Of a stretch of 64,000 nucleotides of DNA, positions 10,720 through 18,984 are shown piece after piece; the first letter of the stretch is position 1, and the number at the start of each line of letters is the position of its first letter. The notes under the pieces are model-generated. The model was not told where the DNA came from, searched no databases, and was given only the letters and a program-made list of their open reading frames with translations. The translations under genes were made by a program, and so were the position numbers. Origin of the DNA: an uncultured Pseudomonas sp. (GTDB lineage: Bacteria > Pseudomonadota > Gammaproteobacteria > Pseudomonadales > Pseudomonadaceae); contig NZ_CAJYVE010000011.1 in assembly GCF_913777995.1 (NCBI RefSeq), positions 23,418 to 87,417 of the forward strand, in the 5' to 3' direction.

Positions 10720-11654
10720 GCCGCGACCCTCGGCACTGGGCCGACCGCGAAGAGCGCGGCAGTTTTGCACTGATGAAGCTCACCGCCTGGGCGGTGCGCC
10801 TGCTCGGTCGGCGCCTGCTCACGCCGGTGCTGTACGGCATCGTGCTGTATTTCTTCGTGTTCGGTCGCACCGCACGGCGCAGCATCGCCGAATTTCACCG
10901 CAACCTGGCGCGCTGGAGCGGCCAGCCAGGCCTGCGCCCCAGCACCGGGCGGGTGTTTCGCCAGTTCATGGCCTTCGCCGACTCGTTGCTCGACAAGCTC
11001 GACGTGTGGAACGGCAAGCTGGACGTCGAGCAGATCCGCCTGGACGACCCGGCCGGGCTGCGCCGGCAGATGCGCGGCCAGCGTGGGCAGATGCTGGTCG
11101 GCGCACACCTGGGCAACCTGGAGGTGTGCCGGGCGCTGGCCGAGCTGGGCGAGAAAGTGACCATGAACGTCCTGGTGCACACCAAGCACGCCGAGCGTTT
11201 CAATCGCCTGCTCGGTGAGGCGGGAGCCACCCACCTGCGCCTGGTGCAGGTCAGCGAGCTGGACCCGGCGATCATGCTGCAACTGAGCCAGCGCCTGGAC
11301 AACGGCGAGTGGCTGGCCATCGCCGGCGACCGCGTGCCGCTGCATGGCGGGCGCACCGTGCAGGTCGACTTCCTCGGCCAGCCAGCGGCCTTCCCGCAAG
11401 GTCCCTGGCTGCTGGCCGGGCTGCTCAAGTGCCCGGTCAACCTGTTCTTCTGCCTCAAGGATGCCCAGGGCTACCGGATGATCCTCGAACCATTCACCGA
11501 CGCCGTGCAATGGAAACGCAGCGACCGCGCCGAGGTGATCGCCCACTGGGCCGCCCGCTACGCCGAACGCCTGGCCCATTACTGCCTGCAGGCACCGCAG
11601 CAGTGGTTCAACTTCTACCCTTTCTGGAAGCCCGATGAATCCTCAAGTTCATGA
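10716..11654 (+). CDS. LpxL/HtrB-type lipid acyltransferase (APE cluster)
   Basis: A 312-residue protein of the lysophospholipid acyltransferase LpxL group. A membrane segment TPVLYGIVLYFFVFG lies near residue 40, the catalytic-type motif is GAHLGNLEVCRAL (an HxxxxE relative), and AGDRVPLHGG and FPQGPWLLAGLL follow. It likely transfers an acyl (or polyenoyl) chain to a lipid or sugar acceptor at the inner membrane. Coupled upstream by ATGA to the glycosyltransferase and downstream by a 20-nt overlap to the ammonia-lyase gene. Confidence 0.85.
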   Translation: MSRDPRHWADREERGSFALMKLTAWAVRLLGRRLLTPVLYGIVLYFFVFGRTARRSIAEFHRNLARWSGQPGLRPSTGRVFRQFMAFADSLLDKLDVWNGKLDVEQIRLDDPAGLRRQMRGQRGQMLVGAHLGNLEVCRALAELGEKVTMNVLVHTKHAERFNRLLGEAGATHLRLVQVSELDPAIMLQLSQRLDNGEWLAIAGDRVPLHGGRTVQVDFLGQPAAFPQGPWLLAGLLKCPVNLFFCLKDAQGYRMILEPFTDAVQWKRSDRAEVIAHWAARYAERLAHYCLQAPQQWFNFYPFWKPDESSSS

Positions 11655-13182
11655 CCCCGTGAGTTTCGGCGCCCACCCGCTAAGCATCGAGCAGGTGCTG
11701 GCCGTCGCCGACCGCCAGGCCCCCGTGGCGCTGCAGGACGACGCCGAGTATCGCGAGCGCATCGCCCGTGGCGCGCGCTTCCTCGACTCGCTGCTGGACA
11801 AGGAAGGCGTGATCTACGGCGTGACCACCGGTTATGGCGACTCCTGCGTGGTCGCGGTGCCGCTGGAGCATGTCGAAGCCCTGCCGCGCCACCTGTACAC
11901 CTTTCATGGCTGCGGGCTGGGCAGCCTGCTCGACGCGCGCGCCACCCGCGCCGTGCTGGCGGCGCGCTTGCAGTCGCTGTGTCACGGCGTATCCGGGGTA
12001 CGCATCGAGTTGCTGGAGCGCCTGCAGGCGTTTCTCAGCCATGACGTGCTGCCGCTGATTCCCGAGGAAGGCTCGGTGGGCGCCAGTGGCGACCTGACGC
12101 CGCTGTCGTACGTGGCCGCGACACTGTCCGGCGAGCGCGAGGTGCTGTTCCGTGGCCAGCGCCGCAACGCTTCGGACGTACACCGCGAGCTGGGCTGGCA
12201 ACCGCTGGTGCTGCGCCCCAAGGAAGCCCTGGCGCTGATGAACGGCACCGCCGTGATGACCGGCCTGGCCTGCCTGGCCTTCGCCCGCGCCGACTACCTG
12301 CTGCAACTGGCCACGCGCATCACCGCGATGAACGTGGTGGCGCTGCAAGGTAACCCCGAGCACTTCGACGAGCGCCTGTTCGCCGCCAAGCCGCATCCGG
12401 GGCAGAGCCAGGTCGCCGCCTGGCTGCGCCAGGACCTGGCCATCGACGCGCCGACCGCGCCGCTGCACCGCCTGCAGGACCGCTATTCGTTGCGCTGCGC
12501 GCCCCACGTACTGGGCGTGCTGGCCGACAGCCTGGGCTGGCTGCGTTCGTTCATCGAAACCGAACTGAACAGCGCCAACGACAACCCGATCATCGACGGC
12601 GACGCCGAGCGGGTGCTGCACGGCGGGCACTTCTACGGCGGGCACATCGCTTTTGCCATGGACAGCCTCAAGACCCTGGTGGCCAACGTCGCCGACCTGC
12701 TCGACCGCCAGCTGGCGCTGCTGGTCGACGTGCGCTACAACCACGGCCTGCCCAGCAACCTCTCCGGGGCCAGCGCCGAGCGGGCGATGCTCAACCACGG
12801 CTTCAAGGCCGTGCAGATCGGCGCCAGCGCCTGGACCGCCGAAGCCCTCAAGCAGACCATGCCAGCCAGCGTGTTCTCGCGCTCCACCGAATGCCACAAC
12901 CAGGACAAGGTGAGCATGGGCACCATCGCCGCACGCGATGCCCTGCGCGTGCTGGAACTCACCGAACAGGTCGCCGCCGCCACCCTGCTGGCCGCCAACC
13001 AGGGCCTGTGGCTGCGCAGCCGCGCGCCCGAGGCCCGACCACTGCCGGCACCGCTGGCGGCCATGCGCGAGCAACTGGCGGCGGAGTTCGCGCCGGTCAT
13101 CGACGACCGTGGCCTGGAGGGCGAGCTGCGCCTGTGCCTGCAACGGATCGGCGAACGCCACTGGAGGCTGTATGCGCGGTAA
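11635..13182 (+). CDS. HAL/PAL/TAL-family aromatic amino acid ammonia-lyase (APE cluster)
   Basis: A 515-residue MIO-type lyase. The cofactor-forming triad Ala150-Ser151-Gly152 lies in GSVGASGDLTPLSY, and catalytic Tyr61 in IYGVTTGYGDS; QDRYSLRCAPHVLG and NSANDNPI are the other family blocks. It releases ammonia from an aromatic amino acid to give an aryl-acrylate starter for the polyene. The two residues that separate substrates in this family (His-Leu in tyrosine, Phe-Leu in phenylalanine, Ser-His in histidine lyases) appear to be Phe90-His91 here, a mixed pair, so the substrate is open; an aromatic amino acid is far likelier than histidine in this context. Overlaps both neighbours. Confidence 0.9.
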   Translation: MNPQVHDPVSFGAHPLSIEQVLAVADRQAPVALQDDAEYRERIARGARFLDSLLDKEGVIYGVTTGYGDSCVVAVPLEHVEALPRHLYTFHGCGLGSLLDARATRAVLAARLQSLCHGVSGVRIELLERLQAFLSHDVLPLIPEEGSVGASGDLTPLSYVAATLSGEREVLFRGQRRNASDVHRELGWQPLVLRPKEALALMNGTAVMTGLACLAFARADYLLQLATRITAMNVVALQGNPEHFDERLFAAKPHPGQSQVAAWLRQDLAIDAPTAPLHRLQDRYSLRCAPHVLGVLADSLGWLRSFIETELNSANDNPIIDGDAERVLHGGHFYGGHIAFAMDSLKTLVANVADLLDRQLALLVDVRYNHGLPSNLSGASAERAMLNHGFKAVQIGASAWTAEALKQTMPASVFSRSTECHNQDKVSMGTIAARDALRVLELTEQVAAATLLAANQGLWLRSRAPEARPLPAPLAAMREQLAAEFAPVIDDRGLEGELRLCLQRIGERHWRLYAR

Positions 13183-13597
13183 GGGCCTGATCGACATCGA
13201 AACCGAAGTGCTGGTGCCGTTCTTCGACGTGGACATGATGGACATCGTCTGGCACGGCCATTACGTGAAATACCTGGAAGTGGCGCGCTGCGCGCTGCTC
13301 GACCACATCGGCCACAACTACATGCAGATGCGCGCGTCCGGCTACGGCTGGCCAGTGATCGACCTGCAACTGCGCTACGTGCGCCCGGCGGTGTTCGGCC
13401 AGAAGCTGATCGTGCGCGCCAGCCTGGTCGAGTGGGAGAACCGCCTGAAGATCAACTACCTGATCAGCGACGCCGCCACCGGTGAACGCCTGACCCGCGC
13501 CAGCACCGTGCAGGTCGCGGTGGAAAGTGCCAGCCGCGAGATGCAGCTGGCCTCGCCGAAAGTCTTCGTCGATGCCGTGCAGAGGGCCCTGTCATGA
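13172..13597 (+). CDS. Acyl-CoA/ACP thioesterase, 4HBT/YbgC hotdog family (ApeK-like)
   Basis: A 141-residue hotdog-fold thioesterase. The N-terminal motif FFDVDMMDIVWHGHYVKYLE supplies the acidic catalytic residue, probably Asp21 by analogy with YbgC, and His29. It is the expected release or proof-reading enzyme of the polyene assembly line. The ATG at 13172 follows a strong TGGAGG and overlaps the lyase stop by 11 nt; the stop overlaps lolA-like as ATGA. Confidence 0.88.
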   Translation: MRGKGLIDIETEVLVPFFDVDMMDIVWHGHYVKYLEVARCALLDHIGHNYMQMRASGYGWPVIDLQLRYVRPAVFGQKLIVRASLVEWENRLKINYLISDAATGERLTRASTVQVAVESASREMQLASPKVFVDAVQRALS

Positions 13598-14187
13598 AGC
13601 ACCTGTTCACCGCCCTGGTCCTGCTGTGCCTGTCGACCCAGGCCCTGGCCTTCGACCTGCAACAACTGAGCGAACAGTTGTCGCGGCCCCAGGCCATCGA
13701 GGGCCGCTTCATCCAGGAAAAACACCTGCGCGCCCTGCCGCAGCCGCTGACCAGTACCGGGCACTTCGTGCTGGCGCGGCAGTTCGGCTTGCTGTGGCTG
13801 CTCGAAGCGCCTCTCAAGCAGGACTACCGCATCACCGCCGAGGGCATCGCCCGCCGCGATGCCCAAGGCTGGCAGAAGCTGCCCGGCAAGGGCGCCGGTG
13901 CCGAACAGAACCGCCTGTTCCTGGCCGTGCTGCAAGGTGACAGCAGCGGCCTGCAGCGCGACTTCGAGCTGCAGCTCAGCGGCGACGCGCAGGCCTGGAA
14001 ACTGGTACTGGTGCCGCGTTCGATGCTGCTGCAGCAAGTGTTCAAGCAGATCGACATCGAGGGCGGCGAGCTGGTGCGGCAGATCGAACTGCACGAAACC
14101 CAGGGCGACCGCACCGTGCTGAAGATGCTCGACAGCCACGCCCTTCCAGCCCTGAGCGACGCGCAGCGTGAAGATTTCCAATCCTGA
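13594..14187 (+). CDS. LolA-like periplasmic outer-membrane lipoprotein carrier homologue (ApeL-like)
   Basis: A 197-residue exported protein with a clear signal peptide (MKHLFTALVLLCLSTQALA, cleavage before Phe20) and a LolA/DUF-type half-barrel: IEGRFIQEKHLRAL, STGHFVLARQFGLLWLLEAP. LolA carries hydrophobic acyl chains through the periplasm; the cluster copy probably carries the polyene lipid from the MMPL permease to the outer membrane. It is not the housekeeping lolA, which normally sits beside ftsK. Confidence 0.85.
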   Translation: MKHLFTALVLLCLSTQALAFDLQQLSEQLSRPQAIEGRFIQEKHLRALPQPLTSTGHFVLARQFGLLWLLEAPLKQDYRITAEGIARRDAQGWQKLPGKGAGAEQNRLFLAVLQGDSSGLQRDFELQLSGDAQAWKLVLVPRSMLLQQVFKQIDIEGGELVRQIELHETQGDRTVLKMLDSHALPALSDAQREDFQS

Positions 14188-16537
14188 GCGGCGCCTGCCG
14201 CGCCTGTTCCTGCTGATTTTGCTGGCAGTGCTGGCCGTGGCCGGCTGGCAGTGGCGGCAGGGCGCGCCGCTGTCGGCCAACCTCATGGATCTGGTGCCGG
14301 GCAGCCGTCCCGATCCGCTGGAACTGCGCGCCGAACAACGCATGCAGGAACCGCTGAACCGGGAAATGCTGGTGCTGGTCGGGCATGCCGAGCGCCAGCG
14401 CGCTATCGACCTGACCCGTGAGCTGGCTGCGCAATGGCAGGCCAGCGGCTTGTTCGAGAAGGTCCAGTGGAACCTCGCCGCCGACCTGCCGGCGATCCGC
14501 ACGCAACTGCTGCAAGGCCGCCTGGCGATGCTCCCGGCAGCAGACCGCCAGTTGCTGATCGAACAACCGCAGCGCTTCATCGAACAGCGCGTGCAGAGCC
14601 TGTTCGACCCCTTCGCCAGCTTCAGCCTGGTGCCCAGCCAGGACGACTGGCTGGGGCTGACCGGGCGCATCCAGAACGGCCTGCCGCGCACCGGCGCGGT
14701 ACAGCCGGACCTCGCCAGTGGTGCGCTGGTCGCCGAGGCCGACGGCCAGCAGTGGGTGCTGCTGCGTGTACGCACCGCTGGCGATGCCTTCGACCTGCAG
14801 TTGCCGACGCGGATCGCCGCGCAAGTGGCCGAAGCGCGCAACAAGGTCACCCAGGCCCACGGCCAACTGCTGGCGGCCAGCGGCCTGCTGTACGCCGCCG
14901 CCGGCCAGCAGCAGGCGCGCCAGGAAATCACCTGGGTCGGTGGTGGCGCCACCCTCGGCATTCTCCTGCTGCTGCTGTTGGCGTTCCGCCGCTGGCGCGT
15001 GCTACTGGCCTTCGTGCCGGTGCTGGTGGGCATGCTGTTCGGCGCGGTGGCCTGCGTGGCGCTGTTCGGCACCCTGCACGTCATGACCCTGGTGCTGGGC
15101 TCCAGCCTGATCGGCGTGGCCGTGGACTACCCGCTGCACTACCTGTCCAAGAGCTGGAGCCTCAAGCCCTGGCGGGCCTGGCCGGCGTTGCGTGTGACCC
15201 TGCCGGGCCTGACCCTGAGCCTGATCACCAGCTGCATCGGCTACCTGGCCCTGGCCTGGACGCCGTTCCCGGCTCTGACCCAGATCGCCGCCTTCTCCGC
15301 CGCCGGTCTGCTGGGCGCCTACCTCACCGCCGTGTGCCTGCTGCCGGCGCTGCTGGCGCGGGTCGAACTGCGCCCGGCGCAATGGCCACTGGATCTCGCC
15401 CAACGCCTGCTCGACGCACGTCAGGCCCTGCTGCGCCGGGTCGGTACGCCCATGCTGCTGGCGCTGCTGGCGGCGTTCTGTGCGGCGGGCCTGTGGCAGT
15501 TGAGCACCCGCAACGATATCCGCCAGTGGATTTCCGCACCCGCCGCCCTGACTGACGAAGCCCGGGCCATCGCGCGAATCACCGGCTACCAGCCGACCAG
15601 CCAGTTCTTCCTCATCCGCGCCCAAGACGAACAGCAGTTGCTGGAACGCCAGCGCGCCCTCACCCAACGCCTCGACACACAGGTCGGCAACGGCCAGCTG
15701 CGCGGCTATATGGCCCTCGGCCAGTTGCTCGCTTCGACCGCCGACCAGCAGGCCACCCGCACGGCCCTGGCTCGCTTGCCGGAATACTGGCAGCCGCTGC
15801 TCGCCCTGGGGGTCAGCGACGCCGCGCTGCACGCCGAGCTGCAGCAGCTGCAGGCGCTGCCGCTGCAAGGTATCGAGCAGGCCCTGGCCGGGCCGCTCAG
15901 CGAAGCCTGGCGCCCCTTGTGGCTGGGTCGTGATGGCGACGGCGTGGCCGCCATCGTCAGCCTGCAAGGCCTGGGCGATCCACAGGTGCTGCAGGCCCAG
16001 GCCAAGGACCTGCCCGGCGTGCAGTTGGTGGACCGCCTGGGCGCCCTCAATGGCGTATTCGCCCAGACCCAGGTCAGCGCTGCCGAACTCAAGCTGCTGT
16101 CCTGCGTGCTGATCGTCGCCCTGCTGATCGCCCCGTTCGGCCTCGGCGGGGCCGTGCGCATCGTCGCCCTGCCGCTGCTCGCCGCACTGTGCAGCCTGGC
16201 CAGCCTCGGCTGGCTGGGTCAGCCGCTGACGCTATTCAGCCTGTTCGGCCTGCTGCTGGTCACCGCGATCAGCGTCGACTACGCGATCCTCATGCGCGAG
16301 CAGGTCGGTGGCGCCGCAGTGAGCCTGCTCGGCACCCTGTTGGCGGCCCTCACCACCTGGCTGTCGTTCGGCCTGCTGGCGCTGTCGCAGACCCCGGCGA
16401 TCAGCAACTTCGGCCTGGCGGTGAGCCTGGGCCTGGTGTTCAGCTTCCTGCTGGCGCCCTGGGCCAGTGCCGCCAGCCCCCACTCAATCGACAAGGCAAC
16501 CGACCGACCGGTAAGGAGTCACTGTGCCAAGCACTGA
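14168..16537 (+). CDS. MMPL/RND-family inner-membrane exporter (APE cluster, ApeM-like)
   Basis: A 789-residue permease with two repeats of one isolated N-terminal helix, a large periplasmic domain and a five- to six-helix bundle (about residues 250-400 and 640-770). SLIGVAVDYPLHY and AISVDYAILM at the equivalent fourth helices carry the Asp-Tyr pair of the MMPL proton relay. It probably extracts the finished polyene lipid from the inner membrane. The GTG start at 14168 lies inside the LolA-like gene (20-nt overlap); a 14-nt overlap follows. Confidence 0.87.
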   Translation: MKISNPERRLPRLFLLILLAVLAVAGWQWRQGAPLSANLMDLVPGSRPDPLELRAEQRMQEPLNREMLVLVGHAERQRAIDLTRELAAQWQASGLFEKVQWNLAADLPAIRTQLLQGRLAMLPAADRQLLIEQPQRFIEQRVQSLFDPFASFSLVPSQDDWLGLTGRIQNGLPRTGAVQPDLASGALVAEADGQQWVLLRVRTAGDAFDLQLPTRIAAQVAEARNKVTQAHGQLLAASGLLYAAAGQQQARQEITWVGGGATLGILLLLLLAFRRWRVLLAFVPVLVGMLFGAVACVALFGTLHVMTLVLGSSLIGVAVDYPLHYLSKSWSLKPWRAWPALRVTLPGLTLSLITSCIGYLALAWTPFPALTQIAAFSAAGLLGAYLTAVCLLPALLARVELRPAQWPLDLAQRLLDARQALLRRVGTPMLLALLAAFCAAGLWQLSTRNDIRQWISAPAALTDEARAIARITGYQPTSQFFLIRAQDEQQLLERQRALTQRLDTQVGNGQLRGYMALGQLLASTADQQATRTALARLPEYWQPLLALGVSDAALHAELQQLQALPLQGIEQALAGPLSEAWRPLWLGRDGDGVAAIVSLQGLGDPQVLQAQAKDLPGVQLVDRLGALNGVFAQTQVSAAELKLLSCVLIVALLIAPFGLGGAVRIVALPLLAALCSLASLGWLGQPLTLFSLFGLLLVTAISVDYAILMREQVGGAAVSLLGTLLAALTTWLSFGLLALSQTPAISNFGLAVSLGLVFSFLLAPWASAASPHSIDKATDRPVRSHCAKH

Positions 16538-17771
16538 TATGGAATATCGCCCGGTGGTGGTCATCGGCGCCGGGCCGGCCGGCGCCATCGCCGCCGCGCT
16601 GCTCAAGCGCAAGGGCCACGACGTGCTGATCCTCGAACGCCAGCGCTTCCCGCGCTTCTCCATCGGCGAGAGCCTGCTGGCGCACTGCCTGGACTTCGTC
16701 GAGGAAGCCGGCATGCTCGACGCCGTGCAGGCGGCGGGCTTCCAGTACAAGAATGGCGCGGCCTTCGCTTGGCGCGAGCGCTATTCCGACTTCGACTTCG
16801 GCAACACCTTCACCCCCGGCAAGCCCAGCACCTTCCAGGTGCAGCGTGCCGACTTCGACCAGTTGCTGGCCGACCAGGCGGCGCTGCAGGGCGTGGAGAT
16901 CCGCTACCAGGAAGAACTGCTCGGCGCCGACTTCAGCAGTGGCCAGGGGCTGTTGGAGGTGCGCCGTGAGGACGGCAGCCAGTACTCCCTGCAGGCCGGC
17001 TTCGTACTCGACGCCAGCGGCTACGGCCGCGTGCTGCCGCGCCTGCTCGACCTCGAAGCACCGTCGGGCTTTCCGCTGCGCCAGGCGGTGTTCACGCATG
17101 TCGAGGACCACATCGACGACCCGGCCTTCGACCGCAACAAGATCCTCGTCAGCGTGCACCCCGAGCACCGTGACGTGTGGTTCTGGACCATTCCCTTCAG
17201 CAACGGCCGCTGCTCCCTGGGCGTGGTGGCCAGTGCCGAACGCTTTGCCGACCAGCCCCAGGACCTGGACGCCTGCCTGCGCGCCTTCATCGACGAGACC
17301 CCGCGCCTGCGCGACACCCTGAAGCACGCCGTGTGGGACACCCCGGCGCGGACCATCGGCGGCTACGCGGCCAACGTCAAGCGCCTGCACGGCCCCGGCT
17401 TCGCGCTGCTGGGCAACGCCGCGGAATTCCTCGACCCGGTGTTTTCCTCCGGGGTGACCATCGCCATGCGTTCGGCGAGCATGGCTGCCCGCCTGCTGGA
17501 CCGCCAACTGCGCGGCGAGGCGGTGGACTGGGAACAGGATTTTGCCGTGCCGCTCAAGCGCGGTGTGGACACCTTCCGCGCCTACGTGGAGGGCTGGTAC
17601 GACGGCAGCTTCCAGGACGTGATCTTCTTCGAAGGCGGCCAGGCCGACATCCGCGCGATGATCAGCTCGATCCTCGCCGGCTACGCCTGGGACCTGAACA
17701 ACCCCTTCGTCAGCGAGCCCAAGCGGCGCCTGCGCATGCTCGCTGAAGTCTGTGCGAGCCAGGCCTCATGA
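16524..17771 (+). CDS. FAD-dependent oxidoreductase of the flavin-dependent halogenase group (APE cluster)
   Basis: A 415-residue flavoprotein. GAGPAG at 15-20 is the dinucleotide loop and FPRFSIGESLL follows at 42-52. Three signatures of flavin-dependent halogenases are visible: a lysine at 76 in GFQYKNG, at the place of the catalytic Lys; WFWTIP at 219-224, matching WxWxIP; and FLDPVFSSG at 302-310, matching Fx.Px.Sx.G. It therefore probably halogenates the aryl head group on a carrier protein, as in xanthomonadin-type pigments; a hydroxylase or dehydrogenase role cannot be excluded. The GTG at 16524 is chosen because AAGGAG lies 5 bp upstream. Coupled to the methyltransferase by ATGA. Confidence 0.85.
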   Translation: MPSTDMEYRPVVVIGAGPAGAIAAALLKRKGHDVLILERQRFPRFSIGESLLAHCLDFVEEAGMLDAVQAAGFQYKNGAAFAWRERYSDFDFGNTFTPGKPSTFQVQRADFDQLLADQAALQGVEIRYQEELLGADFSSGQGLLEVRREDGSQYSLQAGFVLDASGYGRVLPRLLDLEAPSGFPLRQAVFTHVEDHIDDPAFDRNKILVSVHPEHRDVWFWTIPFSNGRCSLGVVASAERFADQPQDLDACLRAFIDETPRLRDTLKHAVWDTPARTIGGYAANVKRLHGPGFALLGNAAEFLDPVFSSGVTIAMRSASMAARLLDRQLRGEAVDWEQDFAVPLKRGVDTFRAYVEGWYDGSFQDVIFFEGGQADIRAMISSILAGYAWDLNNPFVSEPKRRLRMLAEVCASQAS

Positions 17772-18502
17772 GCGGTCCGTACCTGAGCGACAGCTACGTC
17801 GAAGAGACCCGCTTCGGCCTGTGGTTCCTGCGCAGCTACACCTGGCAGTACTGGGTGCTGCGGGTGGCGATCGAAGACCTGCGCGGGCTGTTCGATGCGC
17901 CACCGCCCGGCGAGGCGGTGCTGCTGGACGCCGGCTGCGGCCAGGGCAAGTCGTTCCTGCACTTGCAGCGGGTGTTCCAGCCCAGACGCATCATCGGCGT
18001 GGATGCCGACCCGCACAGCCTCGAACAGAGCGCCAGCGAGGCCGCGCGGCTGGGTCTGGATGTCGAGCTGATCGGCAGCGACTGCGCCAGCCTGCCGCTG
18101 CCCGACGCCAGCGTCGACCTGCTGTTCTGCCATCAGACCTTCCACCACCTGGTGGAGCAGGAGCAGGCCCTGGCCGAGTTCTATCGGGTGCTCAAGCCTG
18201 GCGGCTACCTGCTGTTCGCCGAGTCCACCGAGGCCTACATCGACACCTGGGTGATCCGCTGGTTGTTCCGCCACCCCATGCACGTGCAGAAGAGCGCCGC
18301 CCAGTACCTGGACATGCTGCGCGGCCAGGGCTTCGAGTTCGGCGCGGGCAACGTCTCCTACCCCTACCTGTGGTGGAGCCGTTCCAGCGACTTCGGCCTG
18401 CTGGAGCTGTTGAAATTGCGCAAGCCCAAGCCGTTCGGCCAGCGCGAGGAAACCCTGGTCAACGTGTTGGCGCGCAAGCCGCTGGCGGGTAGCGCCTCAT
18501 GA
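17768..18502 (+). CDS. Class I SAM-dependent methyltransferase (APE cluster)
   Basis: A 244-residue Rossmann-fold methyltransferase. Motif I is VLLDAGCGQGKS (51-62), motif post-I is GVDADPHSLEQ, motif II LPDASVDLLFCHQTFHHL and motif III VLKPGGYLLFAES. Its position between the halogenase-like gene and the lipoprotein suggests methylation of the aryl ring or its hydroxyl, as found in E. coli-type aryl polyenes with a methylated phenol head. The site of methylation cannot be read from sequence. Overlaps its neighbours by 4 nt on both sides. Confidence 0.87.
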   Translation: MSGPYLSDSYVEETRFGLWFLRSYTWQYWVLRVAIEDLRGLFDAPPPGEAVLLDAGCGQGKSFLHLQRVFQPRRIIGVDADPHSLEQSASEAARLGLDVELIGSDCASLPLPDASVDLLFCHQTFHHLVEQEQALAEFYRVLKPGGYLLFAESTEAYIDTWVIRWLFRHPMHVQKSAAQYLDMLRGQGFEFGAGNVSYPYLWWSRSSDFGLLELLKLRKPKPFGQREETLVNVLARKPLAGSAS

Positions 18503-18984
18503 AGCGTCTGTTCGCCCTGCTGTTCACTGTGCTGCTGGCCGCTTGTGCCGCGCAGGCGCCGCTGCCGGTGGGTTTGCCGACACTGGCGCTGCCAAGCCAG
18601 TGGCATGTCGAGCGCGAGCAGGCCGGCCAGCGCGAGGACGCGCTGCTGATCGTGCAACGCGAAGACGGCGCGCTGCGCTGGTCGATGATGGACCCCTTGG
18701 GCATTCCCCAGGCCCGCCAGCGCCTGGTCGACGGCCAATGGCAGGCCGATGGCCTGCTGCCGCCCAATCCGCAGGCCCGCGAGCTGTTTGCCGCGCTGCT
18801 GTTTGCCTTGACTCCGGAAGCGGAGCTGGCAAGACGCTACCCCGAAGCGCGCCAACAAGGCATGCTGCGCCAGCTGGGCACGCGCTGGGTCGTCGACTAC
18901 CACGCCGCCCCGCGCCTGGAACTGCAATTGCCCGGGGGCCTGCACTACCGCATCAGCCCGCTCGACCAAGGAAACCGCCCATGA
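18499..18984 (+). CDS. DUF3261 lipoprotein (APE cluster, ApeN-like)
   Basis: A 161-residue lipoprotein: signal MKRLFALLFTVLLAAC with lipobox LAAC and lipidated Cys16. The following residue is Ala, so outer-membrane sorting is expected. The body is small and LolB-like in size and composition, ending LELQLPGGLHYRISPL. DUF3261 proteins are near-constant members of aryl-polyene clusters and may receive the pigment from the LolA-like carrier, as LolB does for lipoproteins (inference). Coupled by ATGA on both sides. Confidence 0.82.
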   Translation: MKRLFALLFTVLLAACAAQAPLPVGLPTLALPSQWHVEREQAGQREDALLIVQREDGALRWSMMDPLGIPQARQRLVDGQWQADGLLPPNPQARELFAALLFALTPEAELARRYPEARQQGMLRQLGTRWVVDYHAAPRLELQLPGGLHYRISPLDQGNRP

